From Aquifex aeolicus (GTDB lineage Bacteria; Aquificota; Aquificia; Aquificales; Aquificaceae): a DNA stretch of 6,016 nucleotides. Under the pieces are notes generated by a model. It worked only from the letters and a program-made list of their open reading frames with translations. It did no database searches and was not told the DNA's origin. The position numbers were made by a program, and so were the translations under genes. The first letter of the stretch is position 1; the number at the start of each line of letters is the position of its first letter. This document shows positions 1 through 5,331 of the stretch, one piece after another. Location: the NCBI GenBank assembly GCA_011375045.1, contig DRNB01000159.1, forward strand, positions 1-6,016, written 5' to 3'.

Positions 1-296
1 AGCTGGACCTCAGACTCGCTAAGGTGCTCTCCGCGGAGCGCATAGAGGGATCCGACAGACTCCTGAAGCTGAGGGTCTCCCTCGGGGATGAGGAGAGGAC
101 CCTTGTGGCTGGCATAGCTCAGCACTACTCTCCGGAGGAGCTGGATGGTAAGAAAATCCTCGTGGTTGCCAACCTGAAGCCCCGGAAGATCTTCGGGGTG
201 GAATCTCAGGGTATGATCCTTGCCCTCTCGGATGGAAAGAACCTCTCCCTCCTCGTCCCCGACAGGGATATAAGGGAAGGGGTCAGAGCAAGCTGA
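1..296 (+). CDS. metG: Methionyl-tRNA synthetase C-terminal tRNA-binding domain or beta subunit (5'-partial)
   Basis: This is the 3' end of a gene that enters from the left edge; the frame is open from base 3 (LDLRLAKVLSAERIEG...) and stops with TGA at 294-296. The protein is an OB-fold tRNA-binding domain of the EMAP-II/Trbp111/MetRS C-terminal family. The diagnostic stretch is VANLKPRKIFGVESQGM, preceded by VAGIAQHYSPEEL and DLRxxKVLSAERI. In MetRS this domain dimerises the enzyme and strengthens tRNA binding. In many bacteria it is the C-terminus of one long MetRS chain, whereas in Aquifex it is a separate small beta subunit. Because the start lies outside the window, the two cases cannot be told apart here. 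The GTG at 24 lies inside the conserved domain and is not a credible start. It converges on the diguanylate cyclase gene with a 4-nt gap. CsaA-like proteins share the fold but are a less good match. Confidence 0.85.
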   Translation, partial: LDLRLAKVLSAERIEGSDRLLKLRVSLGDEERTLVAGIAQHYSPEELDGKKILVVANLKPRKIFGVESQGMILALSDGKNLSLLVPDRDIREGVRAS

Positions 297-300
297 GAGC

Positions 301-1563
301 CTACTCCGTGGGGGTAAAGGTCTCGACCCTGTTCCTGCCCCTTCGCTTTGCCCTGTAGAGAGCTCTGTCAGCCATACTTACAAGAACCTCCTTCCGGAGG
401 TTATCTTCGGGGACGAGCGTGGCGACCCCCACACTTACAGTTATGTATCTGGAAACCTCGGAGGCGGGGTGGGGGATCTTCAGACTTTCCACATCGTTCC
501 TTATCCGCTCCGCTATGCTCCGTGCCTGTTCCTCGTTTGTTTCCGGCAGGACAACTGCGAACTCCTCCCCTCCGTATCTGGCGACGAGGTCCATACCGCT
601 TCTAACGTGTCTGTTTATCTCCTGAGCCACCTTCCTCAGGCACTCGTCCCCTTCGAGGTGTCCCAGAAGATCGTTGTATCTTTTGAAGAAGTCTATATCC
701 ACCATCAGAAGAGAGAGGGGCTGTCCGCTCTTCTTGGCTCTGTCCCACTCCCTGCTGAGGTGCTCCTCCAGCTTGCGTCTGTTTGGCACACCCGTGAGCC
801 CGTCCAGATAGGATATGTCCTTGAGCCTCATGTTCAACCGTTCCGTCTTCCTCTTTTCGAAGGCAAGGAGCATGGTCAGCAGGAAATCTCTCCTTATGTG
901 GCGCTCCAGAAGGTAGGAAACAGGCAGACCGATTACGTTGGAGGAACCCAGGAAGAACATGTTGGCTATGAGCTGTTCGGTGCCTGTCTTCACCACGTAA
1001 ACGTCCACGAGGGGATACAGGAGTGTAACGCTCAGGGCGCTGAGGGAAGCGTAGTAGAATCTCAGAGCGGAGAAAGTGTAGGCGTAAAAAACAACAAGCA
1101 TCAGTCCAGCGTAGTAGAGGTGTGCTCTGTCGGAGGGTGCTACGTATATCATGCCAACGATGCCCATACCTCCCACAACTACGAGACCAGCGTGGAGCAT
1201 CTGAATGAGAGATTCGCTGTTCAGAGAAAAGGTAGCCACCAGAAAGAGGAACCCTAAGGGACACACAACCCCATACCTTATAAACCAGAGGGTTTCCTTC
1301 ACCTCGGGAAGAATAAGGGCGTCCAAGATTCCGAAAATCGCATAGAGCAGTATGCCTGCGAAAACCGCAAACCTGATCTGCCAGATGAACTTGTGCAGGT
1401 AGTAGTTCTGAAAAGCCTTCTCTATAATGGGGGAGAACTTCAGATACTTGAGTCCTCTGCCAAACTCCCTCCCTATCTGGGATTCGTCCCTTACAGCAAG
1501 GACATCGAAGAAACGCTCGAATTCAGAAAGAGGATACTTTCCCTCACCTTCCGCTTCTCTCAT
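301..1563 (-). CDS. Membrane-bound GGDEF diguanylate cyclase
   Basis: Predicted inner-membrane enzyme making cyclic di-GMP from two GTP. Numbered from the ATG at 1563 (420 aa): a ~58-residue charged N-terminus; about six hydrophobic segments near 59-86, 94-112, 119-143, 148-166, 169-191 and 197-220; a short basic linker; then a cytoplasmic GGDEF domain from ~247 to 416. Visible motifs are DGLTGVPNRR, the metal-binding DIDFFKRYND, the active-site signature RYGGEEF (GGEEF at 331-335), TVSVGVA and ADRALYRAKRRGRN. The active site therefore looks intact. The inhibitory I-site RxxD is not canonical: the residue three before the Asp is Ser (RSGMD), with the Arg one position too far upstream. I do not recognise the membrane sensor region as a named family. 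A TTG at 1569 would add two residues; I prefer the ATG, with GAG about 10 nt upstream. The gene begins inside the 3' end of the 95-aa gene (20-nt overlap), is last in the leftward series, and has no EAL domain. Confidence 0.93.
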   Translation of the reverse strand: MREAEGEGKYPLSEFERFFDVLAVRDESQIGREFGRGLKYLKFSPIIEKAFQNYYLHKFIWQIRFAVFAGILLYAIFGILDALILPEVKETLWFIRYGVVCPLGFLFLVATFSLNSESLIQMLHAGLVVVGGMGIVGMIYVAPSDRAHLYYAGLMLVVFYAYTFSALRFYYASLSALSVTLLYPLVDVYVVKTGTEQLIANMFFLGSSNVIGLPVSYLLERHIRRDFLLTMLLAFEKRKTERLNMRLKDISYLDGLTGVPNRRKLEEHLSREWDRAKKSGQPLSLLMVDIDFFKRYNDLLGHLEGDECLRKVAQEINRHVRSGMDLVARYGGEEFAVVLPETNEEQARSIAERIRNDVESLKIPHPASEVSRYITVSVGVATLVPEDNLRKEVLVSMADRALYRAKRRGRNRVETFTPTE

Positions 1564-1831
1564 CCGCAAGCTTCTCTTTTATAAGCTCCAGGATCCTCTC
1601 GTAAACCTCTTCGATCTGCCGGGCTAACAGAAGGAGCTTTTCATCCCTTGCGAGCAGGGCTCTGCGCACCACGGGCGCTACCTCCCTCTCTAAAATCTCT
1701 CTGTATTCCTTTAAATCGTGCTCGAGCTCCTCTTTTTCGAGATCCTCCACCACATCTTCGTAACCCGCCAGTCTCAACCTGGCGGAGGCGAGCATCCTCC
1801 TCAGATCCACCTCCAGATCGAAGCCGTTCAT
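1544..1831 (-). CDS. Small helical, coiled-coil-like hypothetical protein
   Basis: A 95-aa protein I cannot assign to a family. It contains no Cys, no signal peptide and no membrane segment. The sequence is strongly charged (Glu, Lys, Arg) with regularly spaced Leu, Ile and Val, predicting almost continuous helix: roughly residues 4-24, 25-50, and 52-92 after a Pro at 53, with coiled-coil character in the last (for example LLLLARQIEEVYERILELI). It is probably a soluble helical or dimerising protein, but that is only a structural guess. ATG at 1831 has a good Shine-Dalgarno, GGGAGGAAGG, directly upstream and overlapping the ribBA stop codon (9-nt gap). Its 3' end overlaps the start of the diguanylate cyclase gene, which suggests coupled translation and possibly a shared role. 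The tight packing and strong ribosome site are the best arguments that it is real. Confidence 0.75.
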   Translation of the reverse strand: MNGFDLEVDLRRMLASARLRLAGYEDVVEDLEKEELEHDLKEYREILEREVAPVVRRALLARDEKLLLLARQIEEVYERILELIKEKLADERSGR

Positions 1832-1840
1832 CCTTCCTCC

Positions 1841-3052
1841 CTATATGAGATGTCCCAGTTTATCCTTCTTTGCGGTCAGATAGAACCGGTTGTAAGGATT
1901 TGGTTTTACCTTGAGGGGAACCCTCTCCACTATCTCGAGTCCAAAGCCTTCCAGAGCCACTATCTTCCGTGGGTTGTTGGTCATAAGCTTCATCTTCCTC
2001 ACGCCCAGATCGAGGAGTATCTGCACACCCACACCGTAATCCCTCAGATCGGGGGGGTAGCCGAGCTTTTCGTTCGCTTCGACCGTGTCGTAACCTTTCT
2101 CCTGAAGCTCGTACGCCTTTATCTTGTTCCCTATACCGATGCCCCTTCCCTCGTGTCCGAGGATGTAAACGAGAACCCCCTTTCCCTCAGCGGATATGGT
2201 TTCGAGAGCGGATTCCAGCTGGGGTCTGCAATCACAGCGCATAGATCTGAACACGTCCCCGGTCAGGCACTCCGAGTGAACCCGCACCAGAACAGGCTCC
2301 TCCTCCTTCCACTCTCCGAGGGTGAGAGCCACCTGCTCCTCACCGGTTAACCTGTATCTGTAGGCGTGGATTCTGAAGACGCCCCAGGGCGTCGGGAGGT
2401 GTGCGCTCGCCGTTCTCTCCACAAGACGTTCCTTCCGCAGTCTGTATCTGATCAGATCCGCTATGGTGATTATCTTCAATCCGTGGACGCGGGCAAACTC
2501 CATCAGGTCGGGGAGGCGAGCCATGGTTCCGTCTTCCTTCATTATCTCGCACAGGACCCCTGCGGGGTATAGACCTGCAAGCCTCGCAAGGTCCACGGAA
2601 GCCTCCGTGTGCCCGGCCCTCTCGAGCACACCTCCGGAGCGGGCTTTGAGGGGGAAAACGTGCCCCGGCCTTATGAAATCCGAAGGACCAGCCGAGGGAC
2701 TTGTAGCGAGGCGGATCGTCAGCGCCCTGTCGTGGGCGGATATACCTGTGCTGGTGCCGTGCTTCGGGTGGGCGTCTATGGAAACGCAGAAGTAGGTTCC
2801 CCGGGGATCGGTGTTCCTGTGAGCCATGGGGTAAAGGTCCAGCTCCTCGCACCTTTCGGGGGTGAGGGAGAGGCATATGAGCCCCCTTCCGTGCTTAGCC
2901 ATGAAGTTGATGTGTTCGGGGGTAACCTTTTCCGCAGCCATCACCAGATCCCCTTCGTTCTCCCTGTCGGGATCGTCCACAACGATGACCATCTTCCCGC
3001 GCCTTATGTCCTCGACAGCCTCCTCTATGGTGTTGAATCTGAACTCCTCCAT
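1841..3052 (-). CDS. ribBA: Bifunctional 3,4-dihydroxy-2-butanone-4-phosphate synthase / GTP cyclohydrolase II (RibBA)
   Basis: Cytoplasmic enzyme supplying both branches of riboflavin synthesis. The RibB half converts ribulose 5-phosphate to 3,4-dihydroxy-2-butanone 4-phosphate plus formate; the RibA half opens GTP to the diaminopyrimidinone phosphate. The 403-aa length is usual for the fusion. The RibB domain (about 1-205) carries DDPDRENEGDL at 26-36, STGISAHDR at 101-109, RPGHVFPL at 128-135 and GHTE at 147-150. The RibA domain (about 212-400) has the zinc cysteines C262, C273 and C275 (C-x10-C-x-C), GHEGRGIG at 299-306, DLRDYG at 335-340 (matching the catalytic Asp/Arg pair) and TNNPRK at 358-363. 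No key residue is missing, so both activities should be present. ATG at 3052 follows an almost perfect Shine-Dalgarno. No FMN riboswitch precedes it: the gene directly follows the 68-aa gene within the ribosomal-protein series. Confidence 0.97.
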   Translation of the reverse strand: MEEFRFNTIEEAVEDIRRGKMVIVVDDPDRENEGDLVMAAEKVTPEHINFMAKHGRGLICLSLTPERCEELDLYPMAHRNTDPRGTYFCVSIDAHPKHGTSTGISAHDRALTIRLATSPSAGPSDFIRPGHVFPLKARSGGVLERAGHTEASVDLARLAGLYPAGVLCEIMKEDGTMARLPDLMEFARVHGLKIITIADLIRYRLRKERLVERTASAHLPTPWGVFRIHAYRYRLTGEEQVALTLGEWKEEEPVLVRVHSECLTGDVFRSMRCDCRPQLESALETISAEGKGVLVYILGHEGRGIGIGNKIKAYELQEKGYDTVEANEKLGYPPDLRDYGVGVQILLDLGVRKMKLMTNNPRKIVALEGFGLEIVERVPLKVKPNPYNRFYLTAKKDKLGHLI

Positions 3053-3057
3053 GGAAC

Positions 3058-3067
3058 ATCACCTCCT
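3058..3067 (-). promoter_or_regulatory. Strong Shine-Dalgarno of ribBA
   Basis: AGGAGGTGAT matches ten consecutive bases of the usual anti-Shine-Dalgarno complement. Nine bases separate GGAGG from the ATG at 3052. The TGA stop of the 68-aa gene lies at its downstream end, so termination and re-initiation would occur at nearly the same place. It also fixes the ribBA start over an out-of-frame ATG at 3059. Confidence 0.85.
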
Positions 3068-3265
3068 CAATCTGTTTACCCTCTCCCGAACTTCCTTCAG
3101 CATCTTATCTATAACACTCTCCCTGTGGGGAGGTTCCTCCACGACCGTAACCTCCCTTCCCAGAAATCCGCTCGCTACCCGGTTGACTATTTCGGGACCC
3201 CAGTGGGTATAGATGTGGTCTATCAGGAGGAAAACGACACCCAGGCACAGAATGTATCTGAGCAT
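3059..3265 (-). CDS. Small putative membrane-anchored hypothetical protein
   Basis: A 68-aa protein I do not recognise. Residues 2-16 (LRYILCLGVVFLLID) form one hydrophobic segment, which could be an N-terminal membrane anchor or an uncleaved signal. Residues ~17-45 are mixed, and the C-terminal third (HRESVIDKMLKEVRERVNRLRR) is a basic amphipathic helix. The likely topology is a single-pass anchor with a soluble helical tail. It is the first gene after rpsQ, separated from it by 37 nt, and its TGA sits inside the ribBA ribosome site. Unlike every other gene in the series, its ATG at 3265 has no Shine-Dalgarno (upstream TTTTAAACTCT), and an in-frame TAG upstream rules out a longer version. 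Either it is translated inefficiently or from a leaderless transcript, or the call is wrong. Position and packing against ribBA favour a real gene. Confidence 0.62.
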   Translation of the reverse strand: MLRYILCLGVVFLLIDHIYTHWGPEIVNRVASGFLGREVTVVEEPPHRESVIDKMLKEVRERVNRLRR

Positions 3266-3272
3266 AGAGTTT

Positions 3273-3300
3273 AAAATAAGCTGTCGGTGCTAAAAGGAAA
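3273..3300 (-). promoter_or_regulatory. Possible weak promoter upstream of the 68-aa gene and ribBA
   Basis: In the only AT-rich intergenic gap of the operon, a -10-like TATTTT (3278-3273) lies 16 nt from a poor -35-like TTTCCT (3300-3295). Initiation about 7-8 nt downstream would fall at or next to the ATG at 3265 and give a nearly leaderless mRNA, which would fit the missing Shine-Dalgarno. The boxes match 4/6 and 3/6 of the sigma-70 consensus, so chance is a real alternative. Confidence 0.2.
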
Positions 3301-3327
3301 GCTTACGCTTCCGTGGAGGTGCTTTCC
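3292..3327 (-). terminator. Possible weak intrinsic terminator or attenuator after rpsQ
   Basis: On the transcribed strand, GGAAGC, loop GTAA (which contains most of the rpsQ stop) and GCTTTCC form a six-base-pair stem with one bulged T, followed by TTTT (3295-3292). GUAA closed by C-G is a stable GNRA loop. The same GCTTTCC arm (3302-3296) can instead pair perfectly over 7 bp with GGAAAGC at 3327-3321, leaving an 18-nt loop. The U tract is only four long and the stem short, so at most partial termination is expected. It is the sole hairpin plus T-run candidate noticed in the ribosomal series. Confidence 0.33.
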
Positions 3328-3602
3328 CCGACCTGTCTCGATCTCTGAATTATCCTGACCACAACCCACCTCTTGGTTTTGGAAAGGGGTCTCGTCTCCC
3401 TTATCTCCACCAGATCCCCGATCCTGCACCTGTTCCCCTCGTCGTGGGCGTGGTACTTCTTGCTCCTTACTATGTGCTTGCCGTAGAGAGGGTGGGGCAC
3501 TTTTCTGTCCACCCTGACCACGACGGTTTTGTCCATCTTGTCGGAAACCACAACGCCGACGAGGTGCTTTCTCCTCTCGTTCCACTTCTTACGGTCCGTC
3601 AT
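3303..3602 (-). CDS. rpsQ: 30S ribosomal protein uS17
   Basis: Primary 16S rRNA-binding protein with an OB-type fold, acting early in assembly of the 30S body. The 99-aa length is slightly above the usual ~85 because of a short basic N-terminus and a polar C-terminal tail. The core GVVVSDKMDKTVVVRVDRK is followed by HPLYGKHIVRSKKYHAHDE and the family signature GDLVEIRETRPLS at 62-74, then a terminal WVVVRIIQR strand. The ATG at 3602 lies inside the 3' end of rpmC (14-nt overlap), with a GGGGGT-type ribosome site in the rpmC coding sequence, suggesting coupled translation. It is the last ribosomal gene of the series; rplN, which often follows, is absent, and a candidate terminator covers its stop codon. 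Confidence 0.97.
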   Translation of the reverse strand: MTDRKKWNERRKHLVGVVVSDKMDKTVVVRVDRKVPHPLYGKHIVRSKKYHAHDEGNRCRIGDLVEIRETRPLSKTKRWVVVRIIQRSRQVGESTSTEA

Positions 3603-3798
3603 GCTTTACCCCCGCTTCCTTTTCTCTGATCACCGTAAGGACCCGGGCTATATCCTTCCTGAGCTTCCGGATAGCCATCGGGTTGTCGAGTCCCGAGATC
3701 CTCTGCTTGAACCTGAGTTTTAGCAGCTCCATCTTCATCTCATCCAGCTTCTTTCTGAGCTCCTCCAAGGTCATCTTCCTCAGCTCAGCCGCCTTCAT
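3589..3798 (-). CDS. rpmC: 50S ribosomal protein uL29
   Basis: Small two-helix protein at the rim of the polypeptide exit tunnel near uL23, where targeting and chaperone factors dock. The 69-aa length is typical. The first helix is MKAAELRKMTLEELRKKLDE; the turn carries the family pattern ELLKLRFKQRISGLDNP; the second helix is AIRKLRKDIARVLTVIREKE. The start ATG at 3798 overlaps the rplP stop as ATGA (4 nt), with GGAGGA about eight bases upstream inside rplP. The 3' end overlaps rpsQ by 14 nt. The C-terminal nine residues (AGVKHDGP and neighbours) lie beyond the core and partly result from that overlap. Confidence 0.96.
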   Translation of the reverse strand: MKAAELRKMTLEELRKKLDEMKMELLKLRFKQRISGLDNPMAIRKLRKDIARVLTVIREKEAGVKHDGP

Positions 3799-4217
3799 AG
3801 GGTAAATCCTCCAGCCTTCACAAGCCTCGTTTTTATGGGTAGCTTGGCTGAGGCTAATCTAAAAGCTTCCTGAGCGACCTCCTCCGGAACTCCGGAGAAC
3901 TCGAACATTATTCTGCCGGGCTTGACAACAGCCACGAAACCTTCCGGATCACCCTTTCCACCTCCCATCCTGACCTCGTTGGGCTTCTTGGTGTAGGGCT
4001 TGTCCGGAAATATCCTTATCCACACCTTGGCACCCTTCCTGAGGGCTCTGACGAGGGCAACCCTCACAGCTTCTATCTGCCTCTGGGTTATCCACGCCCT
4101 GTCGAGAGCCTGTATGCCGTATTCTCCGAAAGCTACCCTGTTACCCCTGAAGGATTTACCCTTCAGGCTACCCCTCTGCTGCTTTCTGAACTTGGTCTTC
4201 TTTGGCTGGAGAAACAT
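3795..4217 (-). CDS. rplP: 50S ribosomal protein uL16
   Basis: Late-assembly large-subunit protein near the A-site tRNA elbow and the peptidyl transferase centre. The 140-aa length is close to the usual 136-144. Conserved blocks are PKKTKFRKQQRGSLKG at 5-20, VAFGEYGIQAL, ITQRQIEAVRVA, KVWIRIFPDKPYTKKP, EVRMGGGKGDPEGFVAVVKPGR (signature RMGxGKG, with Arg83 at the position that is hydroxylated in E. coli L16) and FSGVPEEVAQEAFRLASAKLPIKT. ATG at 4217 follows an AGGAGG ribosome site lying within the end of rpsC; the rpsC stop is 3 nt upstream. Its own stop overlaps the rpmC start. Nothing appears disrupted. Confidence 0.97.
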   Translation of the reverse strand: MFLQPKKTKFRKQQRGSLKGKSFRGNRVAFGEYGIQALDRAWITQRQIEAVRVALVRALRKGAKVWIRIFPDKPYTKKPNEVRMGGGKGDPEGFVAVVKPGRIMFEFSGVPEEVAQEAFRLASAKLPIKTRLVKAGGFTL

Positions 4218-4220
4218 AAC

Positions 4221-4928
4221 TTATACCTCCTGCTGAACTTCCCCCGTAGCCTCCCCTGTCCCTTCGGTAGCTTCCTTTTTCTCCTGCGTTTTCTTCTTGG
4301 GCAGTATATCACGATGGTATATCCATACCTTGACGCTCAGGATCCCGTATTTTGTGTAAGCGGTTGCAAAACCGTAGTCTATGTCCGCCCTGAGGGTCTG
4401 AAGGGGCATCCTCCCTACCAGGAACCACTCCCGGCGGGCAAGCTCCGCACCCCCTATCCTGCCCTTCACCTGAACCTTGACTCCCTTCGCTCCAGCCTTC
4501 AGAGCGTTGTCTATCGCTCTTTTCATCGCCCTTCGGTGGGAAACCCTCCGCTCTATCTGCAGGGCTATGTCCTCAGCTATCAGCTGGGCGTCCCTTTCGG
4601 GGTTTGTAACCTCCGTTACGTTTATGGTTACCTCCTTGCCGGACACCATCCTCTCTATGGTTTTCTTGAGAAGCTCCACCTCCTGCCCTTTTCTGCCTAT
4701 GATTATGGCGGGTCTGGAGGCGTGGATCCTTATCTTCAGCTTGTCCACTATCCTGTCTATCTCTACCCGGGAGATACCCGCCACCTTGTATCTGCTCTTT
4801 ATGTACCTTTTTATCTTCAGATCCTCGTGGAGCGTGGAAGCGTATTCCCTCTTTGGAGCGAACCACCTGGAGTCCCAGCTCTTTGTGAAGCCGAGTCTGA
4901 AACCTATCGGGTGCGTCTTCTGTCCCAT
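4221..4928 (-). CDS. rpsC: 30S ribosomal protein uS3
   Basis: Small-subunit head protein lining the mRNA entry channel, where it contributes to mRNA unwinding. The 235-aa chain begins MGQKTHPIGFRLG, continues through the N-terminal domain to a type-2 KH domain with the GRKG loop at 78-81, and has the basic entry-channel patch RRAMKRA at 132-138 (matching E. coli R131, R132 and K135). The S3 C-terminal domain includes GRIGGAELARREW, PLQTLRADIDYG and VKVWIYHRD. The last ~25 residues form a Lys-, then Glu/Thr/Gly-rich tail that looks disordered. ATG at 4928 follows AGGAGGAGG within the end of rplV, 3 nt after that gene's stop. The motif before VKVWI reads GILS rather than the common GIIG or GVIG, a minor variation. 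Confidence 0.97.
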   Translation of the reverse strand: MGQKTHPIGFRLGFTKSWDSRWFAPKREYASTLHEDLKIKRYIKSRYKVAGISRVEIDRIVDKLKIRIHASRPAIIIGRKGQEVELLKKTIERMVSGKEVTINVTEVTNPERDAQLIAEDIALQIERRVSHRRAMKRAIDNALKAGAKGVKVQVKGRIGGAELARREWFLVGRMPLQTLRADIDYGFATAYTKYGILSVKVWIYHRDILPKKKTQEKKEATEGTGEATGEVQQEV

Positions 4929-4931
4929 AGA

Positions 4932-5321
4932 TCAATCCTCCTCCTTCTGAGCAAGCACGATGGTAAGATGGGAGAGCCTCTTTCTTATCATGGTAGCCCT
5001 CCCGTGGGCTCTGGGAAGCCACTTTCTGAACATGGGTCCCCTGTCGGCAACCGCCTTCTTTATGTAAAGCCTGTCCAGATCCAGGCCCTTCTCCTCGGCG
5101 TTCGCCACGGCGCTCTTCAGAAGATTCTCCACTATCCGGGCTGCCTTTTTGGGGGTAACCTTCAGCAGGTAGAGGGCATCCCCCACGTCCTTGCCCTGTA
5201 TTTCCCTGAGGACGAGACGAGCCTTCAGGGGGGAGATCCTCGCGTAGCGAAGGATGGCTATGGCTTCACCTTCCCTGTAGCCTTCCCTTTCCTTCCTGTT
5301 CTTTATCTTCAGCTGTCCCAT
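4932..5321 (-). CDS. rplV: 50S ribosomal protein uL22
   Basis: Large-subunit protein whose extended beta-hairpin lines the nascent-peptide tunnel and takes part in the macrolide-site constriction. It has 129 aa against the usual ~110; the excess is mostly a ~17-residue basic N-terminal extension before the conserved AIAILRYARISPLKARLVL. Further blocks are GDALYLLKVTPKKAARIVENLLKSAVANAE, the hairpin region DRGPMFRKWLPRAHGRATMIRKR, and the final LSHLTIVL. ATG at 5321 has a GAGGTG ribosome site spanning the rpsS stop, with a 10-nt gap. An ATG nearer the conserved core is not visible in frame, so the longer start stands. Confidence 0.96.
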   Translation of the reverse strand: MGQLKIKNRKEREGYREGEAIAILRYARISPLKARLVLREIQGKDVGDALYLLKVTPKKAARIVENLLKSAVANAEEKGLDLDRLYIKKAVADRGPMFRKWLPRAHGRATMIRKRLSHLTIVLAQKEED

Positions 5322-5331
5322 CCTTTACACC

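Noticed and set aside
24..296. GTG at 24 as the true start of the MetRS module gene
   Set aside because: The upstream in-frame residues LDLRLAK belong to the conserved domain start, so the gene begins left of the window.
469..1257. Plus-strand open frame of 262 codons opposite the cyclase gene
   Set aside because: Antisense to a clear GGDEF protein; translation has no recognisable motif and no sensible ribosome site.
602..1264. Minus-strand open frame of 220 codons within the cyclase gene in another frame
   Set aside because: Out-of-frame shadow of the GGDEF gene, with skewed Arg/Pro/Ser composition.
1718..2350. Plus-strand open frame of 210 codons opposite ribBA and the 95-aa gene
   Set aside because: Antisense to the conserved RibA domain; no protein family features.
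3059..3302. FMN riboswitch upstream of ribBA
   Set aside because: The non-coding gap is only 37 nt and no multi-stem element with conserved loops is visible.
3882..3897. Inverted repeat CTCCGG-AACT-CCGGAG in rplP
   Set aside because: Explained by codons for the conserved SGVPEEV segment; no T tract and no junction nearby.
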